NCBI RefSeq assembly: GCF_900090275.1
Contig: NZ_LT607755.1
Coordinates: 5,022,001-5,086,000, forward strand
Direction: 5' to 3'
Source of the DNA: Micromonospora zamorensis
GTDB taxonomy: Bacteria; Actinomycetota; Actinomycetes; Mycobacteriales; Micromonosporaceae
Length of the DNA: 64,000 nt
The number at the start of each line of letters is the position of its first letter. Position 1 is the first letter of the stretch. Below the pieces are notes generated by a model, which was not told the origin of the DNA, ran no database searches, and saw nothing but the letters and a program-made list of their open reading frames with translations. Positions 7,223 through 14,705 of the stretch are shown here, piece after piece. The position numbers were made by a program, and so were the translations under genes.

Positions 7223-7996
7223 TCAGCAGCGGGGCACGCCGGGGATGTATCCGTCGGACCCGGTGTACACGTACGCGTCGGCGATGAACCGGCCGCTGCC
7301 GATCCGGTCCCAGATCGAGCTGGTGCCGTACGTGCCGGTGACCGTGGTGCCGCTGGTCTGGCAGGCGATGGTCACCCGCGTGCCGTCGGCGACAGTGCCC
7401 ACCGAGGCGTACCCGGTGCCGGGGCCGGAGCGGACGGTCAGCGGGGTGCCGCTGGTGTCGACAGTGCCGTTGCCGCCGCCCGAGGAGCACCCGTTGTTGC
7501 TGGTGTAGGTCTTGGTGCCCCAGTACAGCGCGAGGGTGCCGTTGAAGCGCACCTTGATGTCGGCGCCGTCGAGGCGCTGCTCGTAGTGCAGGTGCGGGCC
7601 GGTCGACCCGCCGGTGGTGCCGACCCAGCCGAGCACCTTGCCGTAGCCGACCGTCTGCCCGACGGAGACGTTGAAGCCGTTGAGGTGGGCGTAGTAGGTG
7701 CTGTAACCGCCCCCGTGGTTGATCCGGACGTATTTGCCGTAGCTGGTGCCACCGAGGTCGGTCACGCGGTCGACGGTGCCGGGCGCGCTCGCCACCACCG
7801 GGTCGCCCTGATCGTCGGTGCGGTTGAAGTCGACGGCGTTCGCCGGGCTGTGACCCGATCGGGTCTGCCCGGACCAGGACTGGCCGCACGGGAACGGCAC
7901 CTTGAAGGTCGGCGCGGCCAGCGCCGGGCTGGCCGGTGCCAGGACTCCTCCGACGAGCACACCCGCCACCAGCAGGCTGATCCACCGCTTTCGCAT
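7223..7996 (-). CDS. Secreted M23 family peptidoglycan endopeptidase with SH3-like C terminus
   Basis: 257 aa. A Sec signal peptide (MRKRW, hydrophobic core, SPALA near residue 27) marks an exported protein. The M23 (lysostaphin-type) domain spans about 30-150. Zinc ligands appear as GHSPANAVDF (His, Asp) and the HxH pair in GPHLHYEQ; YYAHLNG is also typical. The C-terminal 80 residues (LTVRSGPGTGYASVG) form a bacterial SH3-like cell-wall-binding module. It probably trims peptidoglycan cross-links outside the membrane. The Shine-Dalgarno AGGAGGAG is strong. Divergent from the alpha-glucoside operon; the 250-bp gap also contains that operon's operator. I saw no c-di-AMP riboswitch fold. Confidence 0.9.
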   Translation of the reverse strand: MRKRWISLLVAGVLVGGVLAPASPALAAPTFKVPFPCGQSWSGQTRSGHSPANAVDFNRTDDQGDPVVASAPGTVDRVTDLGGTSYGKYVRINHGGGYSTYYAHLNGFNVSVGQTVGYGKVLGWVGTTGGSTGPHLHYEQRLDGADIKVRFNGTLALYWGTKTYTSNNGCSSGGGNGTVDTSGTPLTVRSGPGTGYASVGTVADGTRVTIACQTSGTTVTGTYGTSSIWDRIGSGRFIADAYVYTGSDGYIPGVPRC

Positions 7997-8163
7997 ACAG
8001 CTCCTCCTATGTCGAAAACCTTCGATGGGGTGGCCCTAGCCTGACAGATATCGTCAATCTTCGAAAGAGTCGGGGATTCACCCCGGGAGCGCGCCCACGA
8101 GGCAGCCCGCAGGTTTCCGGATTGTTACTCGCTCGTGTCTGACAGGGGGTGGACCGGACCGGA

Positions 8164-8177
8164 TGCAAGCGCTTACA
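8164..8177. promoter_or_regulatory. LacI-family operator upstream of the alpha-glucoside operon
   Basis: TGCAAGCGCTTACA has the central AAGCGCTT palindrome and the flanks of the LacI/GalR operator pattern TGNAANCGNTTNCA. It lies 70 bases upstream of the solute-binding gene. The operon encodes its own LacI regulator (11749-12795), which is the probable ligand-responsive repressor of this site. Confidence 0.75.
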
Positions 8178-8246
8178 TGTGTGCACGCCCAATCGGACCG
8201 GCGACGGGTCACCAGCACGACCGCGCCGGCTAGGAAGGAGGACGGC

Positions 8247-9593
8247 ATGGCGGTCTTTACCAGACCACGCCAGGCCTTCGTGATCGCCGGCGTACTCGGG
8301 CTGGCGCTCAGCGCCACCGCCTGCGGTACCGGCGACGACAAGAAGAGCAACAACGCGGGCTCCGCGGAGTGCGCCGCATACGACAAGTACGAGGGCCACG
8401 ACGGCAAGAAGGTCTCGATCTACGCGTCCATCCGTGACGCCGAGGCGGACCTGCTCGAGCGCTCCTGGTCGGACTTCACCAAGTGCACCGGCATCGAGAT
8501 CGACTACGAGGGCAGCGGCGAGTTCGAGGCGCAGCTCCCGGTCCGGGTCGACGGCGGCAACGCCCCCGACATCGCCTTCGTGCCGCAGCCCGGCCTCGTG
8601 AAGCGTTTCGCGGACGCCGGCAAGCTGAAGTCCCTGAGCGCTGACACCAAGGCCCTCGCCGAGCAGAACATGCCGGCCGACTGGCTGAAGTACGGCACCG
8701 TCAACGGGACGCTCTACGGCGTGCCGCTCGGCGCCAACGTGAAGTCCTTCGTGTGGTACTCGCCGAAGACGTTCAAGGAGAAGGGCTGGGAGGTTCCGAC
8801 CACCTGGGACCAGCTCATCGCCCTGAGCGACAAGATCGCCGCCAGTGGCATGAAGCCGTGGTGCGCGGGCGTCGAGTCCGGTGACGCCACCGGCTGGCCG
8901 GCCACCGACTGGATCGAAGACGTGATCCTGCGGACCCAGGGCCCCGAGGTCTACGACCAGTGGACCACCCACGGGATCCCGTTCAACGACCCGAAGATCG
9001 TCGACGCGGTCGACCGCGCCGGCACCATCCTCAAGAACGACAAGTACATGAACGGCGGCTTCGGCGGCGTCAAGAGCATCACCACCACCTCCTTCCAGGA
9101 GGCGGGCGTGCCGGTCACCAACGGCAAGTGCGCGATGCACCGGCAGGCGTCGTTCTACGCCAACCAGTTCCCCGAGGGCACCAAGGTGGCTGCGGACGGC
9201 GACGCGTTCGCCTTCTACTTCCCGGCCATCGACCCCGCCAAGGGCAAGCCGGTGCTGGGCGCGGGCGAGTTCGTCGTCGGCTACGCCGACCGTCCCGAGG
9301 TCCAGGCGGTGCAGACCTACCTGGCTTCGGCCGAGTACGTCAACAGCCGCGCGAAGCTCGGCAACTGGGTCACGGCGAACAACAAGCTGGACATCGCCAA
9401 CGTGGCCAGCCCGATCGACAAGCTCTCCGTCCAGATCCTCCAGGACAAGAGCGGCACCTTCCGCTTCGACGGTTCCGACCTGATGCCGGCAGCCGTCGGC
9501 GCGGGAACGTTCTGGAAGGGCATGGTCGAGTGGCTGAACGGCAAGGCGACCGCCCCGGTGCTCCAGGGCATCGAGAGCAGCTGGCCTAAGTGA
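8247..9593 (+). CDS. ABC transporter solute-binding lipoprotein (alpha-glucoside type)
   Basis: 448 aa from ATG 8247, which has AGGAAGGAGG 5 bases upstream; the frame stays open to 8163 but without signals. A lipobox LSATAC ends the signal peptide, so Cys26 or so would be lipidated and the protein held outside the membrane. The rest is a family-1 extracellular solute-binding fold (WSDFTKCTGIEIDYEGSGE, APDIAFVPQPG, LYGVPLG). First gene of an operon with two permeases, a LacI regulator and a GH13 glucosidase. The expected ligands are therefore alpha-glucosides such as maltose, sucrose or trehalose-like sugars (inference). Its layout recalls AglE of rhizobial and streptomycete agl systems. Confidence 0.88.
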   Translation: MAVFTRPRQAFVIAGVLGLALSATACGTGDDKKSNNAGSAECAAYDKYEGHDGKKVSIYASIRDAEADLLERSWSDFTKCTGIEIDYEGSGEFEAQLPVRVDGGNAPDIAFVPQPGLVKRFADAGKLKSLSADTKALAEQNMPADWLKYGTVNGTLYGVPLGANVKSFVWYSPKTFKEKGWEVPTTWDQLIALSDKIAASGMKPWCAGVESGDATGWPATDWIEDVILRTQGPEVYDQWTTHGIPFNDPKIVDAVDRAGTILKNDKYMNGGFGGVKSITTTSFQEAGVPVTNGKCAMHRQASFYANQFPEGTKVAADGDAFAFYFPAIDPAKGKPVLGAGEFVVGYADRPEVQAVQTYLASAEYVNSRAKLGNWVTANNKLDIANVASPIDKLSVQILQDKSGTFRFDGSDLMPAAVGAGTFWKGMVEWLNGKATAPVLQGIESSWPK

Positions 9594-9600
9594 TCCCGGC

Positions 9601-9634
9601 GGTGGCCCGGCCCGTGACCGCGGGCCGGGCCACC
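9601..9634 (+). other. Intra-operon hairpin after the solute-binding gene
   Basis: GGTGGCCCGGCCCG and its exact complement form a 14-bp stem with a 6-base loop, 8 bases past the stop codon and 30 before the next gene. No T-tract. Such stems often protect the 3' end of the highly expressed binding-protein part of an ABC operon transcript; that role is inference. Confidence 0.6.
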
Positions 9635-9663
9635 GACTGCGGTGGACCCGAGAGGGAGGGTTG

Positions 9664-10710
9664 ATGGAGTTCGACTTCGCCGATCAGCAGCCGAAGCTCC
9701 TCATGCTGATGTACGGGCTGGTCGCCTTCGTCGTGGTGGTGGGCGGTCTGCTCCTGCTGCTCGACGTGGTGCCGGCCTGGTTCGCCCGGCGACGGGAGGC
9801 ACAACTCGTCGCCGCCTCGGCGAGTGGAGCTCCACTCCCCCGCCGAACCAAGCCGCGGGAGGGGCTCTTCGCGCTCTTCTTCCTGCTGCCGACGCTGCTG
9901 CTGCTCACCATCGGCCTGGTCGTGCCAGCCATCCGCACCACGGTGCTCTCCTTGATGAACAGGGACAGCACCGAGTGGGTGGGGTTGGACAACTTCGGCT
10001 GGATGTTCTCCGACGACGCGATCGTCCGGGTCCTGATCAACACCCTGATCTGGGTGCTCCTGGTCCCCCTGGTGGCGACCGGGTTCGGCCTCATCTACGC
10101 CGTACTCGTGGACAAGGCCCGGTTCGAGTCCGTGGCCAAGTCACTGATCTTCCTGCCGATGGCCATCTCCTTCGTGGGCGCCAGCATCATCTGGAAGTTC
10201 GTCTACGCCTACCGTGGTGAGGGCGACCAGATCGGCCTGCTCAACCAGATCGTGGTCAGCCTCGGCGGCGAGCCCAAGCAGTGGCTGCTCGAATCGCCCC
10301 TGAACACGCTGCTGCTGATCGTCATCATGATCTGGATCCAGGCCGGTTTCGCCATGGTGGTGCTCTCCGCCGCGATCAAGGCGATCCCCGGCGACATCGT
10401 GGAGGCCGCCCGGCTCGACGGGGTCAGCCCGTGGCAGATGTTCTGGCGGATCACCATGCCGAGCATCCGACCGGCGCTGATCGTCGTGATGGTGACCCTC
10501 ACGATCGCCACGCTCAAGGTCTTCGACATCGTCCGGACCTCGACGAACGGCAACTACGACACCAGCGTGATCGCCAACGAGATGTACAACCAGGCGTTCC
10601 GGTACAGCGAGAACGGGCGGGGTTCCGCGCTCGCGGTCTTCCTCTTCATCCTGGTCATCCCGGTCGTGATCTACCAGATCCGTAACCTCCGTCAACAGCG
10701 GGAGGGCTGA
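9664..10710 (+). CDS. Sugar ABC transporter permease (AglF-like)
   Basis: 348 aa from ATG 9664 (GAGAGGGAGGG upstream; the preceding TTG is less likely). About seven to eight membrane helices, including an extra N-terminal helix (LLMLMYGLVAFVVVVGGLL) separated by a basic segment. The coupling EAA loop is EAARLDGVSPWQMFWRITMP at about residues 240-260. With the next gene it forms the two-permease channel for sugars delivered by the 8247 lipoprotein. The long N terminus before the core domain resembles AglF. No ATPase gene is present in the operon. Confidence 0.9.
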   Translation: MEFDFADQQPKLLMLMYGLVAFVVVVGGLLLLLDVVPAWFARRREAQLVAASASGAPLPRRTKPREGLFALFFLLPTLLLLTIGLVVPAIRTTVLSLMNRDSTEWVGLDNFGWMFSDDAIVRVLINTLIWVLLVPLVATGFGLIYAVLVDKARFESVAKSLIFLPMAISFVGASIIWKFVYAYRGEGDQIGLLNQIVVSLGGEPKQWLLESPLNTLLLIVIMIWIQAGFAMVVLSAAIKAIPGDIVEAARLDGVSPWQMFWRITMPSIRPALIVVMVTLTIATLKVFDIVRTSTNGNYDTSVIANEMYNQAFRYSENGRGSALAVFLFILVIPVVIYQIRNLRQQREG

Positions 10711-10711
10711 G

Positions 10712-11680
10712 ATGACCACCGCAACGCCAACTGTCGCCGCTGGCACCCAGAAGACCGACGGCACCCCGACCACCACTGCCGGACGGGTCCGCAAGCGGCT
10801 GAACAGCCGCACCGCCACCCTCGTCTCAGTCATCATCGCGGTGGTCTGGACCATTCCGACCTTCGGCCTGCTCGTCTCCTCGCTCCGACCGGAAGACGAG
10901 ATCAAGACCAGCGGCTGGTGGACGGCCTTCACCAACCCGCAGTTCACGTTCGAGAACTACGAGCAGGTCCTGTTCGGGCGGTCGTCGTCCTCCGGGCAGC
11001 TCGCCGGGTCCTTCATCAACTCCCTGGCGATCACCATCCCGTCGGTGCTCTTCCCGCTCGCCTTCGCCTGCCTGGCCGCGTACGCGCTGGCCTGGATCAA
11101 CTTCCGCGGCCGGGACTGGGTCTACATCGCGATCTTCGCGTTGCAGATCGTGCCGCTGCAGATGGCCCTGGTGCCGCTGCTGAGGTTCTTCTCCACCGGG
11201 GTCAGCCTCGGCGGCGTCACCCTGATGCCGGCCTGGGACCTGGTCGACGAGCAGAAGTTCGCCCAGGTGTGGTTCGCGCACACCTGCTTCGCGCTTCCGT
11301 TCGCCGTCTTCCTGCTGCACAACTTCATCTCGCAACTGCCGGGTGACCTGATGGAGGCGGCCCGCGTCGACGGGGCCACCCACCCGAAGATCTTCCGCAC
11401 CATCGTGCTGCCGCTGATCACCCCGGCACTCGCGGCGTTCGGTATCTTCCAGTTCCTCTGGGTCTGGAACGACCTGCTGGTCGCGCTGATCTTCGCCGGC
11501 GGCGGCAACGAGACAGCCCCGCTCACCGTCCGGCTCGCCGAGATGGCCGGCACCCGGGGCAACGAGTGGCAGCGCCTCACCGCCGGCGCGTTCGTCTCCA
11601 TCGTCGTACCGCTCATTGTTTTCCTGTCCCTGCAGCGCTTCTTCGTGCGAGGTCTGCTCGCCGGCAGCGTCAAGGGCTGA
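10712..11680 (+). CDS. Sugar ABC transporter permease (AglG-like)
   Basis: 322 aa, starting one base after the previous stop. The Ala/Thr-rich N terminus (about 35 residues) is followed by six membrane helices. The EAA loop EAARVDGATHPKIFRTIVLP lies near residue 215, and FFVRGLLAGSVKG is the typical end of this permease subfamily. It is the partner of the 9664 permease. The pair must recruit a shared sugar ATPase encoded elsewhere, as MsiK does in streptomycetes (known for that genus, inferred here). Confidence 0.9.
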   Translation: MTTATPTVAAGTQKTDGTPTTTAGRVRKRLNSRTATLVSVIIAVVWTIPTFGLLVSSLRPEDEIKTSGWWTAFTNPQFTFENYEQVLFGRSSSSGQLAGSFINSLAITIPSVLFPLAFACLAAYALAWINFRGRDWVYIAIFALQIVPLQMALVPLLRFFSTGVSLGGVTLMPAWDLVDEQKFAQVWFAHTCFALPFAVFLLHNFISQLPGDLMEAARVDGATHPKIFRTIVLPLITPALAAFGIFQFLWVWNDLLVALIFAGGGNETAPLTVRLAEMAGTRGNEWQRLTAGAFVSIVVPLIVFLSLQRFFVRGLLAGSVKG

Positions 11681-11748
11681 CCCGCTTGCCCGCCGCCGCC
11701 TGGCCCCTCGGGCGGCGGCGGGCGCTCCGGGCACCGAGCGGGGGAACC

Positions 11749-12795
11749 GTGACGAGGATTGATGATGTGGCCCGGCTGGCCGGAGTGTCCACGGCCACCG
11801 TCTCGCGGGCCCTGCGCGGGTTGCCGACGGTCTCGGCCGCCACCCGACGCCGGGTGCTCGCCGCCGCCGAGCAGCTCGACTACGAGGTCTCACCGAGCGC
11901 GTCCCGGCTGGCCGGGGGCCGGACCGGCACGGTCGCGGTGGTGGTCCCCCGAATCACCCGCTGGTTCTTCAGCACCATCGTCGAGGCGGTCGAGGAATAC
12001 CTCCACGAGTCCGGCTACGATCTGCTGCTCTACAACCTGGGCGGCCGGGAGCAGGTCCGCCAGCGGGTCCTGCGTACGGCCAACCTGCACAAGCGGGTCG
12101 ACGCCATCATGCTGGTCGCCACGCCACTGCGGCCGGCCGATATGACCGCGCTGGCCGCCCTGGAACTCCCCGGGGTGACCATCAGCTCGGGAAGCAGGGT
12201 GCCCAACTGGCCCTGCGTCCGCATCGACGACGTGGCCGCCGCCCGGGCCGCCACCCGGCACCTGCTCGACCTCGGGCACCACCGCATCGCGCACATCTCC
12301 GGTGACCCGGACGACGAGCTGGCCTTCACCACCCACCTCGACCGCCGCCGGGGCTACCAGGCGGCACTGCGCGCCGCCGGTCTGCGGCTCGACCCGACCC
12401 TGGACGTCGAATCCACGTTCACCATCGACGGCGGCACCCGGGCCACCGAGGAGCTGCTGGCCCGCGGCGAGCCGCCGACCGCGATCGTCGCCGCCTGCGA
12501 CGAGATGGCGATGGGCGCGATGACCGCGCTGCGCGACGCCGGACTGCGGGTGCCGCAGGACGTCAGCGTCATCGGCATCGACGACCACGACCTGGCCGGC
12601 GTGCTCGGGCTCAGCACCATCGCCCAACCCGCCGCCGAGCAGGGCAGACTGGCCGCACGGATGTTGCTCGACCCGCTCGAAGCCCGACCTCCGGGCCCCC
12701 TCGTGGGTCACCAGGGCACCGACGGCGCCACGCCGGTGATCCTGCCCACTCGGCTGGTGGTCCGGGACTCGACCGCACCACCCCGGGCAAACTGA
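11749..12795 (+). CDS. LacI family transcriptional regulator of the alpha-glucoside operon
   Basis: 348 aa from GTG 11749 (GCGGGGGAA upstream); a longer open frame precedes it without start signals. The N-terminal LacI helix-turn-helix reads RIDDVARLAGVSTATVSRAL, and the hinge YEVSPSASRLAGG follows at about 45-60. The periplasmic-binding-like effector domain fills the rest, with VIGIDDHDLAGVLGLSTIAQP near the end. It sits inside the operon it probably represses. The matching operator is at 8164-8177. A TGAAG-AA-CTTCA imperfect palindrome overlaps its stop codon. Confidence 0.93.
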   Translation: MTRIDDVARLAGVSTATVSRALRGLPTVSAATRRRVLAAAEQLDYEVSPSASRLAGGRTGTVAVVVPRITRWFFSTIVEAVEEYLHESGYDLLLYNLGGREQVRQRVLRTANLHKRVDAIMLVATPLRPADMTALAALELPGVTISSGSRVPNWPCVRIDDVAAARAATRHLLDLGHHRIAHISGDPDDELAFTTHLDRRRGYQAALRAAGLRLDPTLDVESTFTIDGGTRATEELLARGEPPTAIVAACDEMAMGAMTALRDAGLRVPQDVSVIGIDDHDLAGVLGLSTIAQPAAEQGRLAARMLLDPLEARPPGPLVGHQGTDGATPVILPTRLVVRDSTAPPRAN

Positions 12796-12806
12796 AGAAC
12801 TTCAAC

Positions 12807-12837
12807 CATCGCCGCCGGCCGGCGGCTGGCGGCGATG
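12807..12837 (+). other. Hairpin between the LacI and GH13 genes
   Basis: CATCGCCGCC (12807-12816) and GGCGGCGATG (12828-12837) form a perfect 10-bp stem with an 11-base loop, inside the operon. It could lower read-through into, or protect, the GH13 message. Confidence 0.5.
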
Positions 12838-12881
12838 CGGCCGGCAGGAGCACCGCCGGCAGTCCACCCACAGCTCGACAC

Positions 12882-12895
12882 GGGAGAAGACTCTG
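12882..12895 (+). promoter_or_regulatory. Shine-Dalgarno and CTG initiation codon of the GH13 gene
   Basis: GGGAGAAGA (12882-12890) stands 2 bases before CTG (12893-12895); the GGGAG core is 6 bases from it. No in-frame ATG, GTG or TTG exists between the LacI stop (12795) and 13064. The first 57 codons from the CTG encode conserved GH13 sequence, so the CTG is the only visible start. Confidence 0.6.
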
Positions 12896-14563
12896 AACAC
12901 CGATCCGACGCAGCAGACCCCCTCCGGTCACCCGATCACCGGCTGGTGGACCGAGGCGACCATCTACCAGATCTATCCCCGCTCGTTCGCCGACTCGGAC
13001 GGGGACGGCATCGGTGACCTACCCGGCATCACCGCCCGCCTCGACCACCTCGTCGAGCTGGGCGTGGACGCGGTGTGGCTCTCCCCGTTCTACCCGTCGC
13101 CGCAGGCCGACGCCGGCTACGACGTGGCCGACTACCGCGACATCGACCCGCTGTTCGGCACCCTCGCCGACGCGGACAAGCTGATCGCCGAGGCCCGGTC
13201 CCGCAGCCTGCGGGTGATCGTGGACCTGGTGCCGAACCACACCTCTTCCGCGCACCGCTGGTTCCAGGCCGCCCTACCCGCCGCGCCCGGCAGCCCGGAG
13301 CGGGCCAGGTACATCTTCCGGGACGGCCTCGGCCCGACCGGTGACCAGCCGCCGAACGACTGGCAGAGCGTCTTCGGCGGCCCGGCCTGGACCCGGACGG
13401 TCGACCCGGACGGCAAACCCGGCCAGTGGTACCTGCACCTGTTCGACACCGGCCAGCCGGACCTCAACTGGGACAACCCGGAGGTCCACGCGGAGTTCCT
13501 GGACGTCCTGCGGTTTTGGCTGGACCGCGGGGTGGACGGCTTCCGGGTCGACGTGGCACACGGCCTGATCAAGCAGGCCGACCTGGCCGACTGGCAGGAG
13601 CCGCAGGAGATTCTCTCCGGCAACGAGATCGACAAGCCGCGCCCGCCGATGTGGGACCAGGACGGCGTGCACGAGATCTACCGGCAGTGGCGGCAGGTCC
13701 TGGACAGCTACCCGGGCGAGCGGGTGCTCGTCGCCGAGGCGTGGGTGGAGCCGGCCGAGCGGCTGGCCCGCTACGTCCGCCCGGACGAGATGCACCAGGC
13801 GTTCAACTTCGAGTACCTGCTGGCCGCGTGGACCGCACCGGCCCAGTACGCGGTGATCACCCGCTCGTTGGAGGCGACCGACTCGGTCGGCGCGCCGACC
13901 ACCTGGGTGCTGTCCAACCACGACGTGGTGCGGCACGCCTCCCGGCTCGGCCTGCCGGTGGGCGGCGGCCGGCCCAACGGCATCGGCATCGGCGACCCGC
14001 AGCCGGACGCGGCCCTCGGCCTGCGCCGGGCCCGGGCAGCCACCCTGCTGATGCTCGCCCTGCCTGGCTCGGCGTACCTCTACCAGGGCGAGGAGCTGGG
14101 GCTGCCCGAGCACACCACGCTGCCCGACGAGGCCCGGCAGGACCCGACCTGGGAGCGCAGCGGGCACACCCAGCGTGGCCGGGACGGCTGCCGGGTGCCG
14201 ATTCCGTGGGAGGCCGACGCCCCGTCGTACGGTTTCGGGCCGACCGACGCGAGCTGGTTGCCGCAGCCCGCGCTCTGGGCGGAGTACGCGTTGGACCGCC
14301 AGCGCGACGTGCCCGGCTCCACGTACGAGCTGTACCGCGCGGCGCTGCGGCTGCGCCGCGAGCACGGGCTGGGTCGCGGCACCCTGGAGTGGGTGTCCTC
14401 GGGCGACGAGACGCTGATCTTCCGCAACGGTGAGCTGACCGTGCTGACCAACTTCGGTGCGGCCCCGGTGCCGCTGCCGACCGGTGCCGAGGTGCTAGCC
14501 ACCAGCGCACCCCTGAACGACGACAACGCGGTCCCAACCGACGTGACGGTCTGGCTGCGCTGA
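12893..14563 (+). CDS. GH13 alpha-glucosidase (AglA-like), CTG start
   Basis: 556 aa when read from CTG 12893. Starting at the first standard codon (GTG 13064) would delete the first beta strand of the barrel (WWTEATIYQIYPRSFAD and GDGIGDLPGI), which all oligo-glucosidases need. Conserved GH13 regions are all present: DLVPNH (region I), GFRVDVAH with the nucleophile Asp (II), VAEAW with the acid/base Glu (III), and SNHD (IV). No signal peptide, so it hydrolyses imported alpha-1,4 or alpha-1,6 glucosides in the cytoplasm. Last gene of the operon beginning at 8247. Confidence is high for function and moderate for the start. Confidence 0.92.
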   Translation: MNTDPTQQTPSGHPITGWWTEATIYQIYPRSFADSDGDGIGDLPGITARLDHLVELGVDAVWLSPFYPSPQADAGYDVADYRDIDPLFGTLADADKLIAEARSRSLRVIVDLVPNHTSSAHRWFQAALPAAPGSPERARYIFRDGLGPTGDQPPNDWQSVFGGPAWTRTVDPDGKPGQWYLHLFDTGQPDLNWDNPEVHAEFLDVLRFWLDRGVDGFRVDVAHGLIKQADLADWQEPQEILSGNEIDKPRPPMWDQDGVHEIYRQWRQVLDSYPGERVLVAEAWVEPAERLARYVRPDEMHQAFNFEYLLAAWTAPAQYAVITRSLEATDSVGAPTTWVLSNHDVVRHASRLGLPVGGGRPNGIGIGDPQPDAALGLRRARAATLLMLALPGSAYLYQGEELGLPEHTTLPDEARQDPTWERSGHTQRGRDGCRVPIPWEADAPSYGFGPTDASWLPQPALWAEYALDRQRDVPGSTYELYRAALRLRREHGLGRGTLEWVSSGDETLIFRNGELTVLTNFGAAPVPLPTGAEVLATSAPLNDDNAVPTDVTVWLR

Positions 14564-14578
14564 CCCTGACCCCAGTCC

Positions 14579-14613
14579 GTGAGGGGCCAACATCAGGGAT
14601 GTTGGCCCCTCAC
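14579..14613. terminator. Strong hairpin after the alpha-glucoside operon
   Basis: GTGAGGGGCCAACATC (14579-14594) and its exact complement (14598-14613) make a 16-bp stem with a 3-base loop, 15 bases past the GH13 stop and between convergent genes. No U-tract follows, as is common in actinomycetes. Confidence 0.75.
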
Positions 14614-14705
14614 GCTCGACTGAGGCAGCACTTTCGGAGATGTTGCGCGGATCAGGGCGGGCGTGCGGGCGGGGCGGGCGGTGGGGTGGGGGCGGCGCAC
14701 GCGGC

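Noticed and set aside
7997..8100. Possible c-di-AMP (ydaO-type) riboswitch before the secreted M23 peptidase
   Set aside because: The start codon is at 7996 with its ribosome site adjacent, and none of the conserved riboswitch segments could be found in the short leader.
12793..12804. TGAAG-AA-CTTCA as a second operator of the LacI regulator
   Set aside because: It lacks the central CG of LacI-type operators and overlaps the regulator stop codon; no evidence of function.
13064..14563. GH13 gene starting at the first standard codon, GTG 13064
   Set aside because: This would lose the first barrel strand and its conserved sequence. The codons upstream are clearly coding, so the CTG at 12893 was chosen.
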